This document shows positions 34,099 to 42,184 of a stretch of 51,551 nt of DNA, one piece after another. The notes beneath the pieces were generated by a model, which was not told the origin of the DNA, did no database searches, and saw only the letters and a program-made list of their open reading frames with translations. This DNA is from Ruminococcus sp. GTDB lineage: Bacteria > Bacillota > Clostridia > Oscillospirales > Ruminococcaceae. The translations under genes and the position numbers were made by a program. The first letter of the stretch is position 1. Each line of letters opens with the position of its first letter. The DNA is taken from assembly GCA_017437285.1 (NCBI GenBank), contig JAFSBM010000119.1:1-51551 (forward strand), in the 5' to 3' direction.

Positions 34099-34120
34099 AA
34101 GTTAGAGGCAAGAAATTAGA

Positions 34121-34170
34121 GGGCATCTCTAAAAAAAGGACGGCAGATGTGAATTTCTACCGTCTTTTTT
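34121..34170 (+). terminator. Terminator of the CNNM gene next to a lone TIR-B end
   Basis: GACGGCAGA (34139-34147) pairs with TCTACCGTC (34156-34164) with one C/A mismatch, then T6. Immediately before it, GGGCATCTCTAAAAA (34121-34135) equals the TIR of element B. Confidence 0.75.
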
Positions 34171-34201
34171 GTATGCTGATATTTTTTCTAACCTCTAACG
34201 A

Positions 34202-34732
34202 CTAAACAAAAATCTCCTCATAATCCTCACGGATAAAACGGTGGTACATTGCGTGACAGCCACCGTTCATACACGGCTCTGCGGTCAGACAATAGTAATA
34301 CTCATCGGGAGTTTCATCGGGAAAATAGGCAAGTAAATCAAACTCGCCGCTGTCGATTTCCTCAACTGCAACATTTGCGGAAAAATGACGGAATACAGCC
34401 ATTACCTGCTCCAAAGAAGCGTGATTTCTGACTTTCTCCACAAGCTCTCCGAGAAATTCATATCCGTCAAGACTGTTGACATAAGCCGTACCCTCAACAG
34501 GAATTGTTATACACACGCCATTTTTTATTCTGCTGAAAGAAAGCTTGCCCAGCTTAGCTTCGGCATATTGGGAAAATGCCTGTAATACGTCATCTGTTGC
34601 CTCATCTTCCAAGAGATGTTTCAGCGAAGATGACATATAATTAAGGCTCATAGGACGATTTTCAAAGCCCAGTTTCAGCTGTGCTTCCTTAATATTATCA
34701 ATGAGATTTTTTTCAAGACGTTTAAAATTCAT
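34202..34732 (-). CDS. DUF3877-like protein
   Basis: The gene encodes 176 residues from the ATG at 34732 (GGAGG five bases upstream; a TTG four codons earlier lies within the ribosome site). The N-terminus MNFKRLEKNLIDNIKEAQLKLGF matches my recollection of the DUF3877 family of Firmicutes, here split as MNFKRLEKNL and IDNIKEAQLKLGF. It is mixed alpha/beta, cytoplasmic, with no catalytic motif; the C-terminal LTAEPCMNGGCHAMYHRF holds two Cys and two His. Monocistronic with its own promoter. Function unknown. Confidence 0.65.
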   Translation of the reverse strand: MNFKRLEKNLIDNIKEAQLKLGFENRPMSLNYMSSSLKHLLEDEATDDVLQAFSQYAEAKLGKLSFSRIKNGVCITIPVEGTAYVNSLDGYEFLGELVEKVRNHASLEQVMAVFRHFSANVAVEEIDSGEFDLLAYFPDETPDEYYYCLTAEPCMNGGCHAMYHRFIREDYEEIFV

Positions 34733-34760
34733 AATTTCCTCCAACTGATAAATATAAATT

Positions 34761-34789
34761 ATTATAACATTTCTTGAAGAAAATTACAA
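34761..34789 (-). promoter_or_regulatory. Promoter for the DUF3877-like gene
   Basis: Minus strand TTGTAA (34784-34789), 17-nt spacer, TATAAT (34761-34766). Confidence 0.7.
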
Positions 34790-34809
34790 GTGAAAAATCT
34801 AAAAATATG

Positions 34810-34838
34810 TTTACAAATGTCGAATTTTATGATATAAT
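34810..34838 (+). promoter_or_regulatory. Promoter for the GH25 gene
   Basis: TTTACA (34810-34815), 17-nt spacer, TATAAT (34833-34838). Confidence 0.75.
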
Positions 34839-34867
34839 GTTTATATCATCAATATGGAGGACATAAA

Positions 34868-35809
34868 ATGAAACTCAATAAGCTTAATCTATTCAAGGCA
34901 ATCACACTTTTAGAGGGATTTGTCATTGTGGGACTTGCCGTTTCTACAGGCATTTTCGCCTCAAAATATAACGCAACCGTTCCTGCAAATGCAGATTCAA
35001 ATATAAGAATTCGCCCATATATCGACAAAGAGGAAACCTTTTACCAGCTCAACGGCGAAAAAATCCTCGTACATAACAGCACTATGGGTGAAACTTTTAT
35101 TCCTGTTTTTGCAGATATTCCCAAAAGTCCCATTGAACCGTCTGAAATCGTCAAGGACGGCAAGGGATTTGTGAAATATACGGGAAATGACGGACTTCAA
35201 TCGAAAATCGGCATTGATGTTTCCGAATATCAGGGAGTTATCAACTGGGAACAGGTGAAAAACGCAGGTGTGGAATTCGCCATAATCCGTGCAGGATACC
35301 GCACATACGGCGGCGGACTTATCACCCTTGACAACAGCCTTATTACAAATATTGACGGGGCAGCTGCCGCAGGAATTGACGTGGGAGTTTACTTTTTCTC
35401 ACAGGCGATTACCCCCGAAGAAGCCATTGAGGAGGCTGACACCGTTCTCAATGCCGTTGCAGGCAGAAATATTACATATCCCATAGTTTTCGACTGGGAG
35501 ATTATTTACGACGATACCGCACGTACCGACACAATGACCGTTGAGGGATTGGCGGATTGCTGTGTGGCTTTCTGCGAGCGTGTGAAATCCGCAGGCTATA
35601 CCCCTATGGTGTATCAGAATGCGTCAACTGCAACATATAAGCTGGATTTGCCACGAATTAAGGATTATGACTTCTGGCTTGCTGAGTATACGGATTTCCC
35701 CACTTTCTATTATGAATACGATATGTGGCAGTATACCTCCGAGGGCAAAATCCCCGGAATTGAGGGAAATGTGGATATAAATATCAGTTTCAAGGACTAT
35801 GCAAAATAA
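34868..35809 (+). CDS. GH25 lysozyme (muramidase), membrane anchored
   Basis: The 313-residue protein has an N-terminal membrane helix (about 11-32) that anchors or exports it. The GH25 domain (about 112-312) carries GIDVSEYQG with D117, the catalytic pair D209 and E211 in VFDWE, the FWLAEY block, and the closing MWQYTS and GNVDIN motifs. It cleaves the MurNAc-GlcNAc bond of peptidoglycan, probably for wall remodelling. ATATGGAGG precedes the ATG; the promoter and terminator are clear, so it is monocistronic. Confidence 0.92.
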   Translation: MKLNKLNLFKAITLLEGFVIVGLAVSTGIFASKYNATVPANADSNIRIRPYIDKEETFYQLNGEKILVHNSTMGETFIPVFADIPKSPIEPSEIVKDGKGFVKYTGNDGLQSKIGIDVSEYQGVINWEQVKNAGVEFAIIRAGYRTYGGGLITLDNSLITNIDGAAAAGIDVGVYFFSQAITPEEAIEEADTVLNAVAGRNITYPIVFDWEIIYDDTARTDTMTVEGLADCCVAFCERVKSAGYTPMVYQNASTATYKLDLPRIKDYDFWLAEYTDFPTFYYEYDMWQYTSEGKIPGIEGNVDINISFKDYAK

Positions 35810-35817
35810 ATCAGCAT

Positions 35818-35850
35818 TAAGCGGCAGATTGATTTCTGCCGCTTATTTTT
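35818..35850 (+). terminator. Terminator of the GH25 gene
   Basis: TAAGCGGCAGA/TCTGCCGCTTA, an 11-pair perfect stem with loop TTGATT, then TTTTT. Confidence 0.85.
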
Positions 35851-35880
35851 GTGCAGGTTCCCTTGAACATATTGAAACTA

Positions 35881-37005
35881 TTACGGATTTTTCCGCAAAA
35901 TCAGCCTTGCAAGAGCAGCTGCGTCCTCCTCACGGCTGAATATGGAGGGCGAAAATCGAACTGTGCCATTTTTTGTGCCAAGTGCCGAATGTGCCATAGC
36001 CGCACAATGATAGCCTGCACGGAGGCAAAATCCCTCCAACCCCAGCTCCTCTGCAACTCTTTCCGAGGGTTTGCCCTCAACGGAAAAGGACACAATAGGC
36101 ACATATTCAACATTTTTTTGCCGATATATGGTGATTTTCGGACTTTTTTCAAGCTCCGAAACAAATCTTCGGCATATCCTGTCCTCATGGCTGAAAATCC
36201 TCTCAATGCCGATTTTTCGGACAAATTCCATACCCGCTTTCATTGACATAATCCCCACAGTTCCCACCGTTCCGCTTTCCAGGGCTTCGGGGAGCAGCGT
36301 CGGCTGTTCAAGCAGGTGCGAACCGCTGCCCGTTCCCCCCTGAATAATAGGGGAAATGTGGAATTTTCCGTCACTTATGAGCATACCTGTGCCTGTAATT
36401 CCATACAAACCCTTATGCCCTGCGGTACAGATTATGTTAATTCCCTGCGAAAGCTTCAAATCAACAATTCCCGATGCCTGTGCCGCATCAACAATAAAGG
36501 CTATATTACGTGATTTACACAGTCTGCCGATTTCCTCCACAGGCATAATCTGACCTGTGACATTACTTGCAGCTGTGCAGACAATCGCCTTTGTGTCACT
36601 TCGTATCAGCTTGCGGAAACTTTCAACAGTTTTTTCCTTTTCGGGAAATATTTCTGCTGCCGAAAGTCTGATTTTTCCCGATTTTGCAAGCTCCGAGGCA
36701 GGTCGTGCAACAGAGTTATGCTCCATTCCGCCAATTATTAAATGACCGCCGTTTTTCATAATTCCCTGTATCGCCATATTGAGAGCATAGGTACAATTCA
36801 GGGTAAATACCACATTTTCAGGCTCTGCCCCGAAAAAATCCGCAGCTGTTTCACGGGCGGAATAGACCATTTCCGAGGTTTTCATTCCGAGAGGGTGACC
36901 GCCTCTGCCCGGACTTGTAAGCTGTTCCATAGCTGCTGCCACCGCTTTTTTCACCGCTACAGGCTTCGGAAAGGTAGTGGCTGCATTGTCAAAATTCACA
37001 ATCAA
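35881..37005 (-). CDS. Cysteine desulfurase-like class V aminotransferase
   Basis: The 374-residue PLP enzyme opens with NFDNAATTFPKP, has SNVTG and VDAAQASG for cofactor binding, K198 in TAGHKGLYG as the Schiff-base lysine, and C334 in RAGYHC as the probable persulfide cysteine. It matches the cysteine desulfurase family protein group (TIGR01977 type) rather than IscS or SufS. It overlaps the DUF3343 gene by four bases. That pairing has been linked in genomes to selenium or sulfur trafficking, so it may load sulfur or selenium onto the small partner; substrate choice is inference. Confidence 0.85.
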   Translation of the reverse strand: MIVNFDNAATTFPKPVAVKKAVAAAMEQLTSPGRGGHPLGMKTSEMVYSARETAADFFGAEPENVVFTLNCTYALNMAIQGIMKNGGHLIIGGMEHNSVARPASELAKSGKIRLSAAEIFPEKEKTVESFRKLIRSDTKAIVCTAASNVTGQIMPVEEIGRLCKSRNIAFIVDAAQASGIVDLKLSQGINIICTAGHKGLYGITGTGMLISDGKFHISPIIQGGTGSGSHLLEQPTLLPEALESGTVGTVGIMSMKAGMEFVRKIGIERIFSHEDRICRRFVSELEKSPKITIYRQKNVEYVPIVSFSVEGKPSERVAEELGLEGFCLRAGYHCAAMAHSALGTKNGTVRFSPSIFSREEDAAALARLILRKNP

Positions 37006-37205
37006 GAAGATTCCTCCTCTCGCAGGCTGTATGGGATTTTGTACCTGTTCAGAAGCTTTGGTATATCGGGATTTTTCTCCGTGTACAGGTCATATCCGCA
37101 CTCCTTTTCACGTCGTTTCAGTTCACAGCTATAGCCGAAAGAAACAAGCAGTCTGACAGCTTTCTGTGCGTAGGTGTAGGAGGGCATCTGTAAAATATAT
37201 TTCAT
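37002..37205 (-). CDS. DUF3343 putative Se/S carrier-like protein
   Basis: The gene encodes 67 residues from the ATG at 37205 (AAGGA nine bases upstream). The sequence MKYILQMPSYTYAQKAVRLL followed by ECGYDLY fits DUF3343, a small family annotated as Se/S carrier-like. Two cysteines (YSCELKRREKECGY) could carry a persulfide. The stop overlaps the start of the desulfurase-like gene (ATGA), implying coupled translation and a stoichiometric partnership. Confidence 0.8.
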   Translation of the reverse strand: MKYILQMPSYTYAQKAVRLLVSFGYSCELKRREKECGYDLYTEKNPDIPKLLNRYKIPYSLREEESS

Positions 37206-37392
37206 ACAAATCATTCCTTATAATATAATGACAGCATAATTGCTGATGTATTATAATATGATTTTAAATGGTTCGGTGTGTTTGATTTTGTAAATCAGCC
37301 TGAAATCAGAAAAGCTTGCAATACCATAAAACGGCAAATGTGAACAAATTGAATTAAAAATATAAAATTTTTCGGAAAATGGTAAAAACCTA

Positions 37393-37420
37393 TTGAAATT
37401 ATCTGAAATTGTGGTACAAT
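37393..37420 (+). promoter_or_regulatory. Promoter for cdaA-cdaR
   Basis: TTGAAA (37393-37398), 16-nt spacer, TACAAT (37415-37420), overlapping a second TATAAT. Confidence 0.55.
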
Positions 37421-37471
37421 ATAATATAGGGGAAAATGCTCCTCTGACTAATAAACAGGTTGTGATATAAT

Positions 37472-38353
37472 ATGCCTTCATTTCAGGATATGAAATACGC
37501 TTTTTTCAGCCTGATGTCTACTATTCAATTCAAGGATATAATAGACCTTCTGGCTCTTACCTACATAATCTATCTCCTGCTGAAACTCGTGCGTGAAACC
37601 CGTGCCGCACAGCTTATAAAGGGAATCCTCCTTCTCGTTGCCGCTTATTTCATCAGTAACTTCCTTGACCTTACTGTTATGGAATATATCCTCGGCAATG
37701 CCCTTGACGTAGGACTTCTTGCTATGCTCATTCTTTTCCAGCCCGAAATCCGCCGTGCCTTGGAGCAGTTCGGACAGACTCAATTCGGTATCAAAATGAT
37801 TGGTATCGGCTCACCCTCTGGTGATGCAAAAAGCCGCTGGAATACGGCTATTGAGGCTATCTGCGACTCCTGCGTGGAGCTTTCCGCAAGCTGTACGGGA
37901 GCTTTAATTGTAATTGAAAGAAAAACCCGCCTCGGTGAGCAGATTGAAACAGGAACTCTTATGAATGCCCTCCCCAGCAAGGAGGTTTTCGGCAATATTT
38001 TTTACCCGAAAACACCTCTCCACGACGGTGCAGTTATTATGCGTGACGGTCTTATTCTTGCTGCCGCTTGTTTCCTGCCACGTCCAAAAAGTGACCTTGC
38101 CATTGACAAAAGTCTTGGCTCTCGTCATCGTGCCGCTATCGGTATGAGTGAAAATTCCGACGCTGTTGTTATTGCCGTTTCCGAGGAAACAGGTCAGATT
38201 TCTCTTGCCATAAACGGTGTTCTCACCCGTGATTATACACGTATGAAGCTTAAATATGCCCTCGAAAAGGAAATATTCTACGAGGACCCCGATTATGATA
38301 AGTCAAACAAGAAAGGAATTTCCTCTATTATCGGAAGGAGGAAGAAAAAGTGA
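37472..38353 (+). CDS. cdaA: Diadenylate cyclase CdaA (c-di-AMP synthase)
   Basis: The 293-residue protein has three N-terminal membrane helices (about 24-90) and then the DAC domain with DGA (185-187) and RHR (218-220), the catalytic and ATP-binding motifs. It condenses two ATP to c-di-AMP, the essential osmotic and wall-homeostasis messenger of Firmicutes. The stop TGA overlaps the GTG start of cdaR. The ribosome site is weak. In many relatives glmM follows; here it does not. Confidence 0.95.
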   Translation: MPSFQDMKYAFFSLMSTIQFKDIIDLLALTYIIYLLLKLVRETRAAQLIKGILLLVAAYFISNFLDLTVMEYILGNALDVGLLAMLILFQPEIRRALEQFGQTQFGIKMIGIGSPSGDAKSRWNTAIEAICDSCVELSASCTGALIVIERKTRLGEQIETGTLMNALPSKEVFGNIFYPKTPLHDGAVIMRDGLILAAACFLPRPKSDLAIDKSLGSRHRAAIGMSENSDAVVIAVSEETGQISLAINGVLTRDYTRMKLKYALEKEIFYEDPDYDKSNKKGISSIIGRRKKK

Positions 38354-39666
38354 AAATTCTCGAAAAATTAAGGGAAAAGTATATGTCAAGCAATATTTTT
38401 CTCCTTATTATTGCGGTAATCATCGCTATAATGCTTTGGTTTGCCATATCTCTCACCCGATATCCCTCTGTGCAGAAAACAATTCACAATATCCCTGTAA
38501 CTGTGGATATTTCAGGTTCTGCCGCCAGTCAGAACGGACTGAATGTTATCTCCTGCGATGTCAAGGAGGTAAGAGTGGAGCTTCTCGGCAGCCGTACACA
38601 GATAGGCTACCTCACAAATGAAACCCTTACCGCTTATTTTGATGCGGATTCTGTTTCAACTACGGGAACAAAAAAGCTTGCATTGAAAATCAAAAATATC
38701 AACGGCGACAGCAATATAAATTATGAGATAAAATCAGTTTATCCCTCAAAGGCAACTGTAGTTTTTGATAAAATGGATACAAGGGAATTCGATGTAGTTC
38801 CACGAACTCCCAATGTAAAAATCATTGAGGGAAAGGTGAAAAATCCCGATGAATACGTATGTATCCCCTCTCAAATCAGCATTACAGGCCCGTCGGCAAA
38901 GCTTGATATGATTGATAAGGTCTATGCCGTTTCCAATAAGGAAATGACTCTTGATACCTCATATGTTCTAAGCGGTGCGGAATTGCAGCTTTATACCGCT
39001 GACAATGTGCTTATTGACCCCTCATCATTGAACAGCAGTACATCGAATTTCGACATCAATATTGCTGTACGTACACAGAAAAAAGTCGGTCTGAAAGCTG
39101 CTATTACATCAGCTCCCGAAAATTTCAACACGGATATAATAAAGTTCAAGCTTTCATCTGATTCCCTTACTCTTGCCTGCAACAATAATCAGGTGGAAAT
39201 TCCCGATACTCTTGAACTGGGATTTATTCCCCTCTATGAAATCAAACCGGGATTTTCACGTACCTTTACAATTGAAAAGCGGCTGGAAAATACTGAACTT
39301 ATCAACGTATCCGACCTTGAATCCGTTGTGGTTACTCTCGACAATCCCGATTTACAGGAATTGCCCTTGACAATAAACAGCGACCATATTCAGTTCAGCA
39401 ACTCTCCCGACAGTTCCTATGAGTACGATATTCTCACAAAGCAGATTGATGTGACTGTAGTAGGCCCTGCGGATTCCCTTGCAGAAATTACTGCGGAGGA
39501 CATAATCGGAGAAGTTAATCTGCTGAATACAAGCATTACAGAGGAACAGTTCAATCAGAACGTGTTGTTCTCCTGTCCCTCCTTTGATGATGTGTGGGTT
39601 GCCACAAATTCAAAGGTTACAATTCAGCGGACAAAGGCGGAAAAAGCCACTTCAACCGCAAGATAA
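38350..39666 (+). CDS. cdaR: CdaA regulatory protein CdaR (YbbR domains)
   Basis: The gene encodes 438 residues from GTG at 38350 (GGAGG upstream), overlapping the cdaA stop. One membrane helix (about 14-35) is followed by an extracytoplasmic array of about four YbbR domains, recognised by repeated VxVxxxG and TVxGPxSxLxxI motifs (ITGPSAKLDMIDKV, TVVGPADSLAEI). CdaR binds CdaA in the membrane and tunes c-di-AMP synthesis. A terminator follows. Confidence 0.93.
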   Translation: MKILEKLREKYMSSNIFLLIIAVIIAIMLWFAISLTRYPSVQKTIHNIPVTVDISGSAASQNGLNVISCDVKEVRVELLGSRTQIGYLTNETLTAYFDADSVSTTGTKKLALKIKNINGDSNINYEIKSVYPSKATVVFDKMDTREFDVVPRTPNVKIIEGKVKNPDEYVCIPSQISITGPSAKLDMIDKVYAVSNKEMTLDTSYVLSGAELQLYTADNVLIDPSSLNSSTSNFDINIAVRTQKKVGLKAAITSAPENFNTDIIKFKLSSDSLTLACNNNQVEIPDTLELGFIPLYEIKPGFSRTFTIEKRLENTELINVSDLESVVVTLDNPDLQELPLTINSDHIQFSNSPDSSYEYDILTKQIDVTVVGPADSLAEITAEDIIGEVNLLNTSITEEQFNQNVLFSCPSFDDVWVATNSKVTIQRTKAEKATSTAR

Positions 39667-39681
39667 TAGACAAATACCACT

Positions 39682-39716
39682 TCACCGTATGGATAAAATC
39701 ATACGGTGATTTTTTT
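39682..39716 (+). terminator. Terminator of cdaA-cdaR
   Basis: TCACCGTATG/CATACGGTGA with loop GATAAAAT, then T7. Confidence 0.85.
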
Positions 39717-39823
39717 AGAGGTTCCCTTATAACAATATTTCCGCTATTTCAATAAAATAATGTTGAAAACTCTGTGGAATATGTGGAAAAGTTATAAACT
39801 TGATTTTACGCTTTATCATACTA

Positions 39824-39852
39824 TTGACATCTGTCAAGGTTAGGGATATAAT
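39824..39852 (+). promoter_or_regulatory. Promoter of the folate operon
   Basis: TTGACA (39824-39829), 17-nt spacer, TATAAT (39847-39852), 35 bases before the riboswitch. Confidence 0.85.
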
Positions 39853-39886
39853 AAAACTGTGGAGAAATCCGCACAATAAATTTTTT

Positions 39887-39999
39887 GAAGAGTAAAAATG
39901 TGTTCGTGATGCCTGTATGGGTATCGAGTGCCTGTGGGACGGGGAGTTGTCCATGGGACGAAAGACAAGGTCTGCGGTTCACATTTTGCATCCCGCTTC
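39887..39999 (+). promoter_or_regulatory. Tetrahydrofolate (THF, folT-motif) riboswitch
   Basis: The 5' strand GAAG-AGTA-AAAATGTG (39887-39902) pairs with CACATTTT-GCATCCC-GCTTC (39980-39999): outer P1 GAAG/CTTC and P2 AAAATGTG/CACATTTT, with internal-loop bases AGTA and GCATCC that match the known folT motif. It stands between a consensus promoter and a folate-transporter gene. Downstream, CATA-A-GACA (39999-40007) can pair with TGTC-C-TATG near the ribosome site, a candidate translational switch. Confidence 0.85.
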
Positions 40000-40062
40000 A
40001 TAAGACATATGGAAAATAGCCTCTTTTTTCGTGTCCTATGATGTGGAAAAGGAGGATTTTTT

Positions 40063-40629
40063 ATGATTATTTCAAGAACATCAAACACCCCTGCGGAAAA
40101 TTTAAAGCTTTTCGGCAACACAAGAGTTATGATTATTTCGGCTCTTTTCGTGGCTATGAGCTTCACTCTCGGCAAATTCCTGCAAATTCCAATCGGTGAC
40201 AGTATCCGCATAAGCCTCGAAAATCTCACAATTCTTATGGCTGGTATTTTCTTCGGTCCATTCGTGGGCGGTGCAGTTGCGGTTACTGCCGATTTAGTGG
40301 GCTGTCTGCTGAAAGGATATGCCATAAATCCCATTATTACAATCGGTGCGGCATCTATCGGTATTCTTTCAGGTATGATTTCAACTCACCTCAGAAACAA
40401 GAATATGACGCTGAATATCGCCCTTTCTATTGCAGTTTCCCACATTATCGGCTCTATGATAATCAAGTCGGTTGGACTTTACATCTACTTCGGCACTCCC
40501 ATTCAGGTGCTTGCATGGCGAATTCCCACATACATTATCACAGGTGCGGTTGAATTTCTCATCATCACTCTCCTGTTGAAGAACAGAGGATTTTCCGCAC
40601 AGCTTAACAAAATCTGCACAAAACGGTGA
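40063..40629 (+). CDS. folT: ECF transporter S component, folate type
   Basis: The 188-residue protein has about six membrane helices and the S-component signature near the N-terminus (RVMIISALFVAMSFTLGKF). The pattern GDSIRISLENLTILMAGIFFGP, shown here as GDSIRISLENL and TILMAGIFFGP, matches the FolT family. It captures folate for an ECF energising module encoded elsewhere. The THF riboswitch upstream and folC downstream (five bases away) confirm the folate assignment. A strong AAAAGGAGG site precedes the ATG. Confidence 0.92.
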   Translation: MIISRTSNTPAENLKLFGNTRVMIISALFVAMSFTLGKFLQIPIGDSIRISLENLTILMAGIFFGPFVGGAVAVTADLVGCLLKGYAINPIITIGAASIGILSGMISTHLRNKNMTLNIALSIAVSHIIGSMIIKSVGLYIYFGTPIQVLAWRIPTYIITGAVEFLIITLLLKNRGFSAQLNKICTKR

Positions 40630-40633
40630 AAAT

Positions 40634-41902
40634 ATGAACGGTTTCGAGTACATTAAAATTGCCGCTGAACGTGGCAGCAAACTGGGGTTGGAGCGTATTA
40701 CAGAGCTTTGCCAAAAGCTTGGAAATCCCCAGAATAAGACGAAAATAGTCCACATTGCAGGCACTAACGGAAAAGGCTCTTTCGGGGCAATGCTTTCAGC
40801 TGTTCTTGCAGAATCAGGCTATAAAATTGGCGGATTTTCCTCCCCTGCCCTTACGGATTTAAACGATAGCTTTCGCATAAACGGCGAAAGTATTACCGAT
40901 GACGATTTTAATTCTGTTATGGCTGATATTATCCCCATTTGCGAGAATATGGCGGATAAGCCTACGGAATTTGAAGTTCTCACAGCTGCCGCATATGAGC
41001 TTTTCAGCCGTAAAAACTGCGATATAGCGTTGATTGAGTGCGGTATGGGCGGTGAAACAGACTCCACAAATGTAGTGGAAAAACCGCTGCTTTCGGTGAT
41101 TACAAATATCGCCCTTGACCATACGGCATTTTTAGGGAATACCATTGAGGAAATCGCCCGCTGCAAAGCTGGAATTATAAAAAAATCCCGTCCCGTTCTC
41201 TATGGCGGCAACAAATCCGCACTTGACACAATCCGCAGTATATCGCAAAAAAACGGCTCACAACTCACTATTACAGATAGTGACCGTGTAACCGTTCTTG
41301 AAAGTGATATTAATGGTGTGGTTTACAGCGATAAAGTGTTCGGCAGGCTCACTTCTCCGCTTATCGGCACATATCAGAGGAGCAACCTTGCCAATGTGCT
41401 GACGGCAGTTGAAATTCTGCGGAACGAGGGTATGAACATCTCGGAAAATGCCGTAAAATCGGGAATTTCCAAGGCTGTATGGCAGGGACGTTTCGAGGTT
41501 GTAAGCCGAAATCCACTTGTGATTTATGACGGAGCCCACAATCCCGACGGCATAATTCAGGCGGCTGAAAGTATCAGCACCTATATCAGCGGAAAAATCG
41601 CCCTTTTAATCGGTGTAATGGCTGATAAGGAATACGGACTTTACCCCGAAATACTGGGAAAATTCATTGATAAGGCATTTGCGGTAATCCCCGATAATCC
41701 ACGCTCCCTTGACAGCGAAATTCTCGCCCGTGCTTTTACGGAAAAGGGCATTGACGCTATATCCTGCGGCTCGGTGGAAAACGGACTGCAACAGGCGTTG
41801 GAATACGCAAAAAGCCGCAATATACCGTTGATTGCTCTCGGCTCCCTCTATATGTATAACGAGTTCAGAAAATGCTACGCATTTTCAAATATTAGCGATT
41901 AA
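40634..41902 (+). CDS. folC: Folylpolyglutamate synthase/dihydrofolate synthase
   Basis: The 422-residue Mur-ligase-fold enzyme has the P-loop GTNGKGS (43-49), the omega-loop-type ECGMGGETDSTN, and the glutamate-ligase motif YDGAHNPDG. It adds glutamate to folates, trapping the vitamin imported by FolT. Co-transcribed with folT under the THF riboswitch and followed by a terminator. Whether it also makes dihydrofolate from dihydropteroate is undecided. Confidence 0.95.
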   Translation: MNGFEYIKIAAERGSKLGLERITELCQKLGNPQNKTKIVHIAGTNGKGSFGAMLSAVLAESGYKIGGFSSPALTDLNDSFRINGESITDDDFNSVMADIIPICENMADKPTEFEVLTAAAYELFSRKNCDIALIECGMGGETDSTNVVEKPLLSVITNIALDHTAFLGNTIEEIARCKAGIIKKSRPVLYGGNKSALDTIRSISQKNGSQLTITDSDRVTVLESDINGVVYSDKVFGRLTSPLIGTYQRSNLANVLTAVEILRNEGMNISENAVKSGISKAVWQGRFEVVSRNPLVIYDGAHNPDGIIQAAESISTYISGKIALLIGVMADKEYGLYPEILGKFIDKAFAVIPDNPRSLDSEILARAFTEKGIDAISCGSVENGLQQALEYAKSRNIPLIALGSLYMYNEFRKCYAFSNISD

Positions 41903-41947
41903 AAGAGGCTGCCTTTGGCAGTCCGCAAACGTAATACAGGCAATTTC

Positions 41948-41975
41948 GGGCGGTGAAAAACCGCCCTTATTTTTT
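41948..41975 (+). terminator. Terminator of folT-folC
   Basis: GGGCGGT-GAAAA-ACCGCCC then TTATTTTTT. A second palindrome, ATGCGGC/GCCGCAT, follows at 41986-42011. Confidence 0.85.
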
Positions 41976-42030
41976 GCTCCAAGAAAATGCGGCAGAATCA
42001 AATCCGCCGCATCAATAGTTATTTCTTATA

Positions 42031-42184
42031 CCAATCCCTAAAATGTTAGTAGACAAAGATGATGAGCAGAAATGCTGTATGTCAAGGCGGACGACGAAAG
42101 CATACTGTCGTATGGTGAGGAAGTCCAACGATGACAGACAGTATTTATGCCATTAGATTTGTCTACTGTTGTTTTAGGGATTGG
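42031..42184. mobile_element. 154-bp MITE-like TIR element A, copy 2
   Basis: The ends CCAATCCCTAAAA and TTTTAGGGATTGG are perfect inverted repeats, continued by AGTAGACAAA/TTTGTCTACT, with TA on both sides (42029-42030, 42185-42186). It has the same length as copy 1. The last residues and stop codon of the membrane protein at 42174 lie inside its right end. Confidence 0.85.

Larger units (their letters stand above)
39667..40062 (+). other. 396-bp gene-free stretch before folT
   Basis: It contains the cdaR terminator, the folate-operon promoter, the THF riboswitch and its expression platform, and an AAAAGGAGG ribosome site. No further gene is seen. Confidence 0.8.

Noticed and set aside
37251-37481. 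76-aa minus-strand ORF before cdaA
   Set aside because: It runs across the cdaA promoter, has no ribosome site and an AT-rich, Phe/Ile-heavy composition typical of non-coding DNA.
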